Numbered from the stretch's first letter, positions 32,984-41,004 are shown. The stretch is DNA of 64,000 bases from Gaiellasilicea sp963806955 (GCA_963806955.1 CAWDZG010000002.1:186001-250000), one strand, 5' to 3'. Program-made: numbers and translations. Notes: generated from the sequence alone by a model not told the origin.

Positions 32984-33916
32984 ACTCTGCAGCAGCTCTC
33001 CTACTTCCTCGCCGCCGCCGAGCACGGCTCGTTCAGCCGTGCAGCGCGCTCGCTCTTTCTGGCCCAGCCGTCGCTCTCCGAGCAGGTGCGGTCGCTCGAG
33101 GCAGAGCTCGGCGTCGAGCTCTTCGTCCGGGTCGGCCGCGGTGTCGTCCTGACCGAGGCGGGCAGTTCCTTCCGGCCCGAGGCCGAGCGCGTCCTCGCCG
33201 CCCTGGAGTCGGCGCGGGAGGCGGTCGTCGACGTGCGCGAGCTCCGCGGCGGCACGCTCAGCATCGGCATGTTCGGAACGGCTTCGGGCTTCCTGCTCGC
33301 GCGCCTCGTCGCCGACTTCCGCTCCCGCCATCCGGAGGTGCGATTGCGGCTCGTCGGCCAGAACTCCTCCGAGGTCGCGGAGGACGTGCGCCGCGGCCGC
33401 CTGGAGGCTGCGCTCGTCGTCCTCCCGGTCGACGACGAGGGGCTCGAGGTCCGACCGGCGCGGCGCGAGGAGGTCGTCTACGTCAGCCGGGAGCAGGAGC
33501 GCGTTCGCGAGCCCGTGACGATGGAGCAGCTCGCAGCGGCACCACTGATCCTCTACGACGCGCACTACGGCTGGAGCGACCCGACGCGGCGGCAGCTGCA
33601 GGAGCGGGCGCAGCAGGCCGGCGTCCAGCTGCGACCCGTGATCGAGATCGAGGACATGGAGGCGGCACTGGAGCTCGCCGCGGCCGGGCTCGGTGACACC
33701 GTGGCACCTCGCGCGGCGCTCGCGCACCGCCGCCGCTACCGGTCGCTCGGCGCCGCCTCCTTCGCCGAGCCTCTGGTGGACACCTTCGCCTTCATCGCCC
33801 GCCGCGGCGCCGCCGTCTCCCCCGCAGCGCGTGCGTTCGTCGAGCTCGCCGAGGAGCGCCTCGCCGAGTTCGGCGAAGGCGTCCTCTACGCGGGAACGAC
33901 GCCCGAGACGTCGTAG
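32981..33916 (+). CDS. LysR-family transcription regulator
   Basis: 311 residues. The N-terminal winged HTH is MTLQQLSYFLAAAEHGSFSR, AARSLFLAQPSLSEQVRSLE and AELGVELFVRVGRGVVLTEA. A linker helix and a type 2 periplasmic-binding effector domain follow (GTLSIGMFGTASGFLLARLV; FRSRHPEVRLRLVG). It probably controls the divergent EamA transporter through the palindrome that overlaps its own start. It overlaps the convergent small gene at its 3' end by 31 bases. Confidence 0.93.
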   Translation: MTLQQLSYFLAAAEHGSFSRAARSLFLAQPSLSEQVRSLEAELGVELFVRVGRGVVLTEAGSSFRPEAERVLAALESAREAVVDVRELRGGTLSIGMFGTASGFLLARLVADFRSRHPEVRLRLVGQNSSEVAEDVRRGRLEAALVVLPVDDEGLEVRPARREEVVYVSREQERVREPVTMEQLAAAPLILYDAHYGWSDPTRRQLQERAQQAGVQLRPVIEIEDMEAALELAAAGLGDTVAPRAALAHRRRYRSLGAASFAEPLVDTFAFIARRGAAVSPAARAFVELAEERLAEFGEGVLYAGTTPETS

Positions 33917-34143
33917 GCGTCAGGCGGCTCCCCGTCGAGGATCGTCACCTCGACCGGCGGGTGCAGCCCGCCCCAGGCGGCGAGGTAGAGGCCGAGGTCG
34001 CGGCGAGCTCGCAGCCCGTCGGGAACGGCGGGCAAGCGCACGTCGACCACCGACCCGTGAACCGATTCGGTCTCGCACGAGGCGCGGCCGAGAAACTCGA
34101 CGAGGTCGGGGACGAGCGCCGGCTGGCTGACACGAACCCTCAC
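33886..34143 (-). CDS. Small hypothetical protein
   Basis: 85 residues: MRVRVSQPALVPDLVEFLGR, then ASCETESVHGSVVDVRLPAV and DLGLYLAAWGGLHPPVEVTI. The alternation looks like a compact alpha/beta domain with two or three strands. I do not recognise a named family; similar short proteins occur beside regulators in actinobacteria. It runs into the LysR gene from the other strand. Confidence 0.55.
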   Translation of the reverse strand: MRVRVSQPALVPDLVEFLGRASCETESVHGSVVDVRLPAVPDGLRARRDLGLYLAAWGGLHPPVEVTILDGEPPDAYDVSGVVPA

Positions 34144-34611
34144 GACGGACCCCCTGGCGAAGTGACCGTCACAGCCTGACCGAGGCGGCCGGCCTCCACA
34201 ACGGCCGTACGGGTAGACATCGTCGCAGCGCTAAACAGCCGCCCGCGACTGTGTCGCAAGCCGAACTCTGGGTCCGTGCACGGAATCGCACGCGCCACTC
34301 AGAGGGGTGACCGAGGCGCTCGCGGCTTGGTCTCCCGAAAGCACCTGGTCACCCGCGGCGGAGGCGGCGGCCCACCCCCTCGCTGGATCGACGCTATCCC
34401 GGATCCAGACCGGAGTCCACGGAACGAAAGACCGGCTCAGCAGCCACAGAGGGTGCACCCGAGCAGTGCTCCCGCGCGGGGTAACTAGGGCACCTAGTCG
34501 AAGGTTCTGCGCGAGGCACTTGTAGTTTTCCACAGTCTGCACTACATTCGTGGGTACCCGTGCTAGGCGATTGCGGGGTGGTGGTATAGCTACTCGAAAG
34601 GCGGCCCTTTC
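34144..34611 (+). promoter_or_regulatory. Intergenic region with candidate promoter and palindrome
   Basis: No gene is seen in these 468 bases. Near the right end a 15-bp palindrome ACTAGG-GCA-CCTAGT (34484-34498) is followed by -35 TTGTAG (34520-34525), a 17-bp spacer and -10 TACATT (34543-34548). Transcription would start about 57 bases before the response regulator gene. The -10 context CACTACATTC is the same as that of the lysC promoter at 36 kb. Confidence 0.5.
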
Positions 34612-35307
34612 GTGTTCACGGCAAGTCATTCAGCGGTACTGCTGGACCGTCAGCCTCTGTGGCTGGAAGCGGTCGAGCTCGTGTTGGGGAGAATCGACGT
34701 CCGCGTGTCGGGAAAGGCGACGGCGCCTGGACGAGCACTGGAGCTAATCGGCGCACATGCGCCGGACATCTTCGTCACGGGCATCGAGATGGACGATGGC
34801 GAGCTCGACGGGATCGCTTGCATCGAGCGAGCGCTCGAACTCGCCCCCAACTTGCGAGCTGTCGTGCTCTCGGCCCGAACGGAGCCCGAGCACATCGACA
34901 GGGCACTCGACGCCGGCGCAGTCGCGTATGTGATCAAGAGCGCACACCCCGACGACCTCGCCTCGGCCATCCGGCAGGCGTTCCAGCATTCGATCTACTT
35001 CGCCGGCTCTCGGCCCGCTCCGACGGCCAAATGGTCGGCCGAGCCGGGAGGAGAACGGGACGTCTCCGATCTCACTCGCCGCGAGCGCGAGATCCTTCAG
35101 CTCGTCGCCGAGGGCCACTCGAATGCCAAGCTGGCCAAGATGCTCTGGGTGACGGAGCAGACCGTCAAGTTCCACCTCTCGAACGTCTACCGCAAGCTCG
35201 ACGTCTCGAACAGGACGGAGGCGGCCCGCTGGGCCCAGTTGAACGGCCTGCTGCCCGCGGGCGGTCACGATCTCGAAGCCCGGCGCGCGCGCCTCGCGGC
35301 CGGCTGA
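34612..35307 (+). CDS. Atypical NarL/LuxR response regulator
   Basis: 231 residues. The N-terminal domain follows the receiver fold, but the phosphorylation site is lost. AVLLDRQPLWLEAV has Arg for the second acidic residue, and PDIFVTGIEMDDG has Gly where the phospho-Asp should be; the Lys is kept (VAYVIKSA). The C-terminal HTH is intact: LTRREREILQLVAEGHSNAK and LWVTEQTVKFHLSNVYRKLD. It therefore probably acts without phosphorylation, through ligand binding or protein contacts. GTG 34612. It is a paralogue of the regulator at 23.9 kb, judging by the HTH. Confidence 0.87.
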   Translation: MFTASHSAVLLDRQPLWLEAVELVLGRIDVRVSGKATAPGRALELIGAHAPDIFVTGIEMDDGELDGIACIERALELAPNLRAVVLSARTEPEHIDRALDAGAVAYVIKSAHPDDLASAIRQAFQHSIYFAGSRPAPTAKWSAEPGGERDVSDLTRREREILQLVAEGHSNAKLAKMLWVTEQTVKFHLSNVYRKLDVSNRTEAARWAQLNGLLPAGGHDLEARRARLAAG

Positions 35308-35366
35308 GCCGGAGCCACTCGGCACCATCAGCCTGGCCGTCCGAAACCGACGGTTAGGCTGACGGG

Positions 35367-35957
35367 GTGCTCAGCCCCTCGGTCGACAACCTCGTCGCAC
35401 AGCTGACACGACTGCCGGGGATCGGTTCGCGTACTGCGCAGCGGCTCGCGTTCCATCTGCTCTCCGCCTCCAAGGAGGAAGCGAACGCCCTGGCGGCCGC
35501 AATCGGCGAGGTGAAGGAGCGGGTCCGCTTCTGCCGCGAGTGCGGCAACCTGACCGAGGAGGAACTCTGCTCGATCTGCCTCGACCAGCGGCGCGACCGC
35601 ACCGTCGTCTGCGTCGTCGAGCACCCGGTCGACGTGCTCTCGCTCGAGCGGACGCACGAGTACCGCGGCCTCTACCACGTGCTCGGTGGCTCGCTCTCGC
35701 CGCTCGACGGCGTCGAGCCGGAGCACCTGCGGATCGACGAGCTCCTCCGCCGGGTCGCGGAGGGCGGCATCTCCGAGGTCGTGCTGGCGACGAACCCGAA
35801 CATGACGGGCGAGGCGACGGCGGGCTACCTCGCCGACCGGCTACGCGACCGCGCAACGGTGACTCGGCTCGCGAGCGGACTGCCGGTCGGCGGCGACCTC
35901 GAGTACGCCGACGAGGTCACGCTCGGCCGGGCGCTCACCGGCCGCCGCGCGATCTGA
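35367..35957 (+). CDS. recR: Recombination mediator protein RecR
   Basis: 196 residues. An N-terminal HhH motif (LTRLPGIGSRTAQRLAFHLL), four-Cys zinc finger (CRECGNLTEEELCSIC), Toprim domain (VVCVVEHPVDVLSLERTHEY) and C-terminal Walker-like tail are all present. It works with RecF/RecO in loading RecA at gaps. GTG 35367. Normal length. It completes the dnaX-ybaB-recR set in spaced form. Confidence 0.96.
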   Translation: MLSPSVDNLVAQLTRLPGIGSRTAQRLAFHLLSASKEEANALAAAIGEVKERVRFCRECGNLTEEELCSICLDQRRDRTVVCVVEHPVDVLSLERTHEYRGLYHVLGGSLSPLDGVEPEHLRIDELLRRVAEGGISEVVLATNPNMTGEATAGYLADRLRDRATVTRLASGLPVGGDLEYADEVTLGRALTGRRAI

Positions 35958-35994
35958 TCTTTCCGCAAAGAGCGGCTTTTCGCCGCACGGCGGC

Positions 35995-36023
35995 TTGACG
36001 GCTCAGAGGGTCGCCACTACATT
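35995..36023 (+). promoter_or_regulatory. Near-consensus promoter upstream of lysC
   Basis: -35 TTGACG (35995-36000), an exact 17-bp spacer and -10 TACATT (36018-36023). Transcription would begin near 36030, 92 bases before the aspartokinase start. This is one of the best vegetative promoter matches in the window. Confidence 0.7.
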
Positions 36024-36031
36024 CCTCCCAT

Positions 36032-36074
36032 CTGAACCGACGGGCCCTCGGGTTCGTCGGTTCAGTGTTTTTTT
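36032..36074 (+). terminator. Intrinsic terminator/attenuator in the lysC leader
   Basis: Stem CTGAACCGAC (36032-36041) pairs with GTCGGTTCAG (36056-36065) and is followed by TGTTTTTTT, the best U-tract of the window. An alternative pairing, GAACCGA with TCGGGTTC inside the loop, would break the main stem. It sits directly after the predicted lysC promoter, so it could be either the recR terminator or an attenuator. Confidence 0.8.
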
Positions 36075-36121
36075 GGGCCGTTTCCGTGTCGTCTCCGGGG
36101 CCTCGTCTAGACTCGAACGCC

Positions 36122-37366
36122 ATGTCTGCGCACACCGTGTCCGCGATCGACTACGAGATCGTTCCCGCGGTCGACGCGGACGCGCAGGCGCCGCCGCGAG
36201 GGACGGTCGTGATGAAGTTCGGCGGCACGTCCGTGGGCGATCCGGACAAGCTCAAGCGCGTCGCCGCGCGGCTCGTCACCGCGCGCGAGGAGGGACACCG
36301 TGTCGTCGGCGTGCTCTCGGCGATGGGCCACACGACCGACGAGCTGCTCGACCTCGCCCACCGGGTGTCCCCCACCCCGCATCCGCGCGAGCTCGACATG
36401 CTCGTGTCGGTCGGGGAGCGGATCTCCTGCGCGCTCGCGGCAATGGTGATCCATGACCTCGGCCACGAGGCGATCTCGCTCACCGGCTCGCAGGCCGGGA
36501 TCGTCACGGACACGGTGCACGGCAAGGCGAAGATCGTCGAGGTGCGCGCGCGGCGGATCCACGAGGCTCTCGACGAGGGCACGATCGTGCTCGTCGCCGG
36601 CTTCCAGGGCGTCTCGACCGCGTTCGAGGTGACGACGCTCGGCCGCGGCGGCTCCGACACCACCGCCGTTGCCCTCGCCGCCGCGCTCGGCGCCGACTTC
36701 TGCGAGATCTACACCGACGTCCGCGGCGTCTACTCGGCCGACCCCAGGCTCGTCCCGGACGCGCGCCAGCTGACCCGCGTCAGCTTCGACGAGATGCTCG
36801 AGATGGCGTCCTCCGGGGCCGGCGTGCTCGCCACGCGCTCGATCGAGGTCGCGCGCAGTCACAATGTACGCCTGCACGTCCGCTCCTCTTTCGAGGAAGG
36901 AGACGGGACGTGGATCCAGGAGGAGGACGAGAAGATGCTCGAGAAGGCACTGATCAGCGGCGTCGTGCACCAGCGGGAGGAGACCGTGTACCGCGTCGAC
37001 GGGACGACGCCGGCGCAGCTCTTCGGCGCGCTCGCCGCCGCCTCCGTCAACGTGGACACGATCGTGCAGACGAACGCCGAGATCGTCTTCTCCGCCCCCG
37101 TCGAGGACAAGGCGGACGCCGCCCGAACACTCGACGAGCTCGGCGTCCGCTGGACGTCGCGCGACGACCTGGGCAAGGTCAGCCTCGTCGGCGCCGGCAT
37201 GAAGAGCCACCCCGGTGTCGCGGCAAAGACGTTCGCCACGCTCGAGACGGCCGGGATCGAGGCGCCGATCGTCTCCACCTCGCCGATCAAGATCGCCTGC
37301 CACGTCCCCTCTTCCGACGTGGACAAAGCCGTGAAGGCTCTGCACGAGGCGTTCGAGCTTGGCTAG
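36122..37366 (+). CDS. lysC: Aspartokinase
   Basis: 414 residues; phosphorylates aspartate as the first step to lysine, threonine, methionine and diaminopimelate. The catalytic domain has VVMKFGGTSVGDPDKLKRVA, GERISCALAAM and TTLGRGGSDTTAVALAAALG. It ends in two ACT domains (about 265-414: EETVYRVDGTTPAQLFGALA; KVSLVGAGMKSHPGVAAKTF) for feedback control by lysine/threonine. ATG 36122 is the start; an upstream in-frame ATG lies within the terminator region. It overlaps asd by a TTG start (8 bases). Confidence 0.95.
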   Translation: MSAHTVSAIDYEIVPAVDADAQAPPRGTVVMKFGGTSVGDPDKLKRVAARLVTAREEGHRVVGVLSAMGHTTDELLDLAHRVSPTPHPRELDMLVSVGERISCALAAMVIHDLGHEAISLTGSQAGIVTDTVHGKAKIVEVRARRIHEALDEGTIVLVAGFQGVSTAFEVTTLGRGGSDTTAVALAAALGADFCEIYTDVRGVYSADPRLVPDARQLTRVSFDEMLEMASSGAGVLATRSIEVARSHNVRLHVRSSFEEGDGTWIQEEDEKMLEKALISGVVHQREETVYRVDGTTPAQLFGALAAASVNVDTIVQTNAEIVFSAPVEDKADAARTLDELGVRWTSRDDLGKVSLVGAGMKSHPGVAAKTFATLETAGIEAPIVSTSPIKIACHVPSSDVDKAVKALHEAFELG

Positions 37367-38294
37367 CCCGCGCATCGGCGTCGTCGGTGCGACCGGCGCG
37401 GTCGGCACGATCACGATCGAGCTGCTGCGCGAGCGCGGCTACCGCGACGTGCGTCTCTTCGCCTCGGCCCGCTCGGCCGGGCGCGAGCTCGGTGGCACCG
37501 TCGTCGAGGAAGCGACGCCGGAGGCGCTCGCGGCGGGTGACCTCGACCTGTGCCTGTTCTCGGTCGGCACGTCGGCGAGCCGCGAGCTCGTCCCCCACGC
37601 CGTCCGCGGCGGCGCAGTCGCCGTCGACAAGTCGTCCGCCTACCGGCTCGAGCCCGGGATTCCACTCGTCGTGCCCGAGGTCAACGGCTTCCGCGCCGCC
37701 GAGCACGACGGCATCGTCGCCAATCCCAACTGCTGCGCGATCCCGCTCACCTGCGCGCTCAAGCCGCTGCACGACGCCGCCGGGCTCGTGCGGGTCCGGG
37801 TCGCCACCTACCAGTCGGTGTCGGGTGCGGGCGCGCAGGCGATGGAGCGGCTGCGCGGCCAGACGACCGAGGAGAACGACCTGCGGATGGACTGGGACTT
37901 CGACGGCGTCGAGTTCGACGAGGAGGAGAAGCTGCGCGAGGAGACGCGGAAGATCCTCGAGCTGCCCGACCTGCCGGTGAGCGCGACCTGCGTCCGCGTG
38001 CCGGTGCTCGTCGGCCATGCCGAAGCGGTCTGGCTGGAGACCGAGCAGCCGCTCTCCGCCGAGCGGGCGACCGAGCTCCTCGGCGCCGCTCCCGGCCTCC
38101 GGCTCGAGCCGTTCCCGACGCCGGGCAAGGCCGCCGGCGCCGACGACGTGCTCGTCGGCCGGATCCGGCGCGACCCGACGGTCGAGAACGGCCTCGCGCT
38201 CTTCGTCGTCGGCGACAACCTCCGCAAGGGGGCTGCGCTGAACGCGATCCAGATCGCAGAGCTCCTGCTGGCCCAGCAGCGCGTCGCAGCGTAG
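37359..38294 (+). CDS. asd: Aspartate-semialdehyde dehydrogenase
   Basis: 311 residues; reduces aspartyl phosphate to the semialdehyde with NADPH. The Rossmann start is RIGVVGATGAVGTITIELLR. The catalytic Cys is in GIVANPNCCAIPLTCALKPL (about residue 124), substrate binding is in YQSVSGAGAQAMERLRG, and the catalytic His is in VPVLVGHAEAVWLE (about 225). TTG 37359 overlaps the lysC end; no better start precedes the Rossmann motif. Coupled to lysC in the standard pathway order. Confidence 0.94.
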   Translation: MASPRIGVVGATGAVGTITIELLRERGYRDVRLFASARSAGRELGGTVVEEATPEALAAGDLDLCLFSVGTSASRELVPHAVRGGAVAVDKSSAYRLEPGIPLVVPEVNGFRAAEHDGIVANPNCCAIPLTCALKPLHDAAGLVRVRVATYQSVSGAGAQAMERLRGQTTEENDLRMDWDFDGVEFDEEEKLREETRKILELPDLPVSATCVRVPVLVGHAEAVWLETEQPLSAERATELLGAAPGLRLEPFPTPGKAAGADDVLVGRIRRDPTVENGLALFVVGDNLRKGAALNAIQIAELLLAQQRVAA

Positions 38295-38803
38295 TGGCCG
38301 AGTCGCTGCCGCCCGACCTCCGCGAGCGGAACGACCGCTATGCGGCGGCGTGGGGCGACAAGGCCTCGCTCGCCCGCATCCCGGCGCGGCGGCTCGCCCT
38401 GCTGACCTGCATGGACGCGCGCGTCGACCCGGCGCGTGCGCTCGGGCTCGAGGAGGGCGACGCGCACGTGATCCGCAACGCCGGCGGCGTCGCCACCGAC
38501 GACGCACTCCGGTCGCTCGTGATCTCGAATCGCCTGCTCGGCACCGACACGGCCTATGTGATCGGCCACACCCAGTGCGGAATGGTCTCGTTCACGAACG
38601 ACGACCTCTACTCGGAGCTCGAGGGCGAAGGGGTCGACGCCCGCTGGCTCGACTTCCTCCCCTTCAAGGAGATCGAGGCGAGCGTCACCGCCAGTGTCGC
38701 GCGGCTGCGGACGACGCCGCTGCTCCCCGACGGCTACCGGGTCGAAGGGTTTGTCCTCGATGTCGCCACCGGTCGCCTGAACCCGGTCGAGGGGACGGCG
38801 TGA
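38294..38803 (+). CDS. Beta-class carbonic anhydrase
   Basis: 169 residues. Zinc ligands and active-site pairs are LLTCMDARVDP (Cys, Asp-Arg dyad) and YVIGHTQCGMVSFTND (His, Cys), with HVIRNAGGVATDDALRSLVI between. This fits the small plant-type/Rv1284-like beta-CA group. It interconverts CO2 and bicarbonate in the cytosol. GTG 38294 shares one base with the asd stop. It could supply bicarbonate for aspartate precursor synthesis, though that link is inference. Confidence 0.88.
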   Translation: MAESLPPDLRERNDRYAAAWGDKASLARIPARRLALLTCMDARVDPARALGLEEGDAHVIRNAGGVATDDALRSLVISNRLLGTDTAYVIGHTQCGMVSFTNDDLYSELEGEGVDARWLDFLPFKEIEASVTASVARLRTTPLLPDGYRVEGFVLDVATGRLNPVEGTA

Positions 38804-39594
38804 CCCTTGCGACCGCCTTCTCCGCGCTCGCGCTGCTCGCGCCGGCACCGCCGACACTCGTGGCTGCGGGGGACATCGCATCCTGCCGCTCGAGCGGCGA
38901 CGAGGCAACGGCGAAGATCGTCGCGCGCACTCCCGGCACGGTCGCCGTGCTGGGCGATGCCGTCTACGAGCGTGGCACCGCCGCCGAGTTCCGCGACTGC
39001 TACTCGTGGCGGCGATTCCGCGCGCGCACCCGCGCCGCGCTCGGCAACCACGAGTACGGCACGGGCACCGCGCAGGACGCGATCGCCTACTTCCGCCTCC
39101 CCCGCTCCGGCTACTACTCGTACGAGCTCGGCGACTGGCACATCGTCGTGCTCAACTCGAACTGCCGGCCGGCGGGCGGCTGCGAGGACGGCTCGCCCCA
39201 GCAGCGCTGGCTCGAAGCCGACCTCGCGGCGAGTACGGCGCGCTGCACGCTCGCCTACATGCACCATCCGCGCTTCAGCTCGGGCCTGCATGGTTCGGAC
39301 CTGACGATGGCGCCGCTCTGGCGGACGCTCGCGCGCGGCGGTGCCGACGTCGTCATCGCCGGCCACGACCACCACTACGAGCGCTTCCGGCCGATCGACG
39401 GGATCCGTTCGTTCGTCGTCGGCACGGGAGGCCGGAGCAACTATCCGGTGCTGCGGCAACTGCCACAGAGCTACCGCGTCGACGACCGCACGTCGGGCGT
39501 CCTCAGGCTGACGCTGCAACCGGAGGGCTACGCGTTCCGCTTCCTCGCGGTCGGCGGGCGCTTCGTGGACAAGGGCGCGGCGCGCTGCCGCTGA
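38800..39594 (+). CDS. Secreted metallophosphoesterase
   Basis: 264 residues. A short hydrophobic N-terminus (LATAFSALALLAPAPPTLVA) is probably a signal peptide. Calcineurin-like motifs are VAAGDIAS (first Asp), GTVAVLGDAVYE (GD), AALGNHEYGTG (GNHE), LAYMHHPRFSSG (H) and VVIAGHDHHYERF (GHDHH). Purple-acid-phosphatase-like layout with two-metal site; it releases phosphate from an extracellular ester. GTG 38800 overlaps the previous stop by GTGA. Its stop lies one base from that of the convergent lasso precursor. Confidence 0.87.
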   Translation: MTLATAFSALALLAPAPPTLVAAGDIASCRSSGDEATAKIVARTPGTVAVLGDAVYERGTAAEFRDCYSWRRFRARTRAALGNHEYGTGTAQDAIAYFRLPRSGYYSYELGDWHIVVLNSNCRPAGGCEDGSPQQRWLEADLAASTARCTLAYMHHPRFSSGLHGSDLTMAPLWRTLARGGADVVIAGHDHHYERFRPIDGIRSFVVGTGGRSNYPVLRQLPQSYRVDDRTSGVLRLTLQPEGYAFRFLAVGGRFVDKGAARCR

Positions 39595-39595
39595 G

Positions 39596-39775
39596 CTACG
39601 GGGAGCAGTTCGAGATCGGGACGGCGATCCCCATGAACGTGAAGCCGTCACTGCCGCCCAGCTCCTTGCCGCGCCAGCAGAAGTTGCCGGTCAACGTGAG
39701 CTCGTGGACCGTGCCAAGCGTGCGCAGCGTCGGAGGAGCGTAATCCTGGCGTAGCTCAGGGTCCATGACGCTCAT
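39596..39775 (-). CDS. Lasso-type RiPP precursor peptide 1
   Basis: 59 residues (ATG 39775; ATG 39766 would give 56). The leader contains DYAPPTLRTLGTVHELTLT, matching the lasso leader pattern Y-x-x-P-x-L-x-x-x-G with a terminal LT that is read by the PqqD-like protein. The core candidate is GNFCWRGKE, then LGGSDGFTFMGIAVPISNCSP: Gly1 and Glu9 would allow the standard 9-residue macrolactam. Two Cys (core 4 and 28) could form a disulfide. It shares GGSDGFT-aromatic-x-G and a final Ser-Pro with precursor 2. Clustered with all lasso processing genes. The exact cleavage site is not certain. Confidence 0.8.
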   Translation of the reverse strand: MSVMDPELRQDYAPPTLRTLGTVHELTLTGNFCWRGKELGGSDGFTFMGIAVPISNCSP

Positions 39776-39894
39776 TCTGGGCCGCCGCTCGGCGAGCGAC
39801 AACCATCGTTCGTCTAGGTCGCCCCCCGGAAAAGCACCCGACGGGTCGGATGAGCTGAAGAGCACTCCAGCCCTCCGACGCCGCAGGCGGAGTT

Positions 39895-40056
39895 CTAGGG
39901 CGACGTACAGGAGATCGGCTGGCCGTGATAGGTGAATCCGTCCGAGCCGCCATCTGTCTTGTCACAACCTAGTGTCAACTCATGGAGCGTGCCCACCTCG
40001 ACCAGCTCGGGACGTTCGTAGCCGGCTGAGGTCGAACGGCGATTAGTGAGTTCCAT
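39895..40056 (-). CDS. Lasso-type RiPP precursor peptide 2
   Basis: 53 residues, easily missed because of its length. It has a strong ribosome-binding site (AAAGGGAGG before ATG 40056). The leader has GYERPELVEVGTLHELTL, aligning residue for residue with precursor 1 (Y-x-x-P-x-L-x-x-x-G-T-x-H-E-L-T-L). The tail is GCDKTDGGSDGFTYHGQPI then SCTSP. Starting at Cys, the ninth residue is Asp; starting at Gly there is no acid at 7-9, so the ring is not obvious. It is the first gene of the minus-strand precursor pair, 119 bases upstream of precursor 1, and diverges from the kinase gene. Confidence 0.78.
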   Translation of the reverse strand: MELTNRRSTSAGYERPELVEVGTLHELTLGCDKTDGGSDGFTYHGQPISCTSP

Positions 40057-40113
40057 CCCTCGACCTCCCTTTCGCTGCGTGGTGCACCGCCCCAGTGTAC
40101 GACGCCGATCGTC

Positions 40114-41004
40114 GTGGCTTCAACTAGCCACGAGGCTAGAGTCAGCTCCAGCGTGGGGGATCACCTCAGTGTTGCCACCAGTCATCAGGGCGCCTACGGG
40201 CTTCGCCTCACCGGCGTTCGGGCGACGCAGCTGCTCGTCGACTCCGATCCCTCCTGGCCCGAACTGAGCCTGCAGACCACCATCGCGCCCACAGCAGACG
40301 GCGCCGAGTACGTCGACGACGACCATGCCGTCATCCACCTCCGGACCGGAGGTTCGATCGCACTCGACCGGTTGGCGGGCACCGCGGTGTACAGCGTTCC
40401 GCGGCCGCTCGACGACGAGGAGCTCATCCACCCCTTTTTGGCTCCGGCCGCTGCGGTGATGTCCTACTGGCTGAATCGCGGCTGCTTTCACGCCGGCGTC
40501 GTCTCCTTGAACGGCCGAGCGTGGGGCGTACTCGGCGACCGGGAGGCGGGAAAGAGCACGTTGCTCGCCTGGCTCGCCCTCGGCGGGGAGTCGGTTTTGG
40601 CCGACGACCTGCTCGTCGTCGCGCCGGACTCCGGGGACGTCTTCGCCGGGCCACGCTCCATCGATCTTCGTCGCGCCACTGCGGAGCGCCTCGGAATCGG
40701 AGACGACAAGGGGGTGCTCGGGGCACGAGAGCGCTGGCGGGTGAACCTCGGCCCGGTCCCGCCGCGGGTACGACTTGCGGGCTGGATCTTCCTCGCGTGG
40801 GACGACCACATTTCACTGGTCGACATCGGCGGCTCCGTGCGGGTCGTCCGCCTTGCCGCCCAGGGAGCACTCACGCTGTCGCCGCGCGATCCGCTGCTGT
40901 TCCTCGAGCTGGCCTCACTGCCGTGTTTCGAGCTGCGCCGCCCGCGAGATTGGTCCGCCCTCGAGGCGTCCACGGAGCTTCTCCTTCGCTCCCTGCCGCG
41001 GTGA
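40114..41004 (+). CDS. HPr-kinase-like protein (putative lasso peptide kinase)
   Basis: 296 residues. A P-loop, GVLGDREAGKSTLLAWLALG (about residues 144-163), is followed by ADDLLVVAPDSGDVFAGPRS, the arrangement of HPr kinase/phosphorylase C-terminal domains. The N-terminal half (about 20-125) is the fold found in stand-alone HPrK homologues of RiPP clusters. Homologues in lasso clusters (the paeninodin-type kinases) phosphorylate the C-terminal Ser of the precursor; both precursors here end in Ser-Pro. GTG 40114 is used; GTG 40153 is possible. It is the only plus-strand gene of the cluster, and its last 90 bases overlap the cyclase gene on the other strand. Confidence 0.78.
   Translation: MASTSHEARVSSSVGDHLSVATSHQGAYGLRLTGVRATQLLVDSDPSWPELSLQTTIAPTADGAEYVDDDHAVIHLRTGGSIALDRLAGTAVYSVPRPLDDEELIHPFLAPAAAVMSYWLNRGCFHAGVVSLNGRAWGVLGDREAGKSTLLAWLALGGESVLADDLLVVAPDSGDVFAGPRSIDLRRATAERLGIGDDKGVLGARERWRVNLGPVPPRVRLAGWIFLAWDDHISLVDIGGSVRVVRLAAQGALTLSPRDPLLFLELASLPCFELRRPRDWSALEASTELLLRSLPR

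Noticed and set aside
36024..36121. Lysine riboswitch upstream of lysC
   Set aside because: The leader is under 100 bases and contains only the terminator hairpin; no L-box five-helix structure fits.
39756..39965. 69-codon minus-strand frame between the two lasso precursors
   Set aside because: Different frame from both precursors, Arg-rich, no leader motif and no SD; the precursor frames explain the region better.
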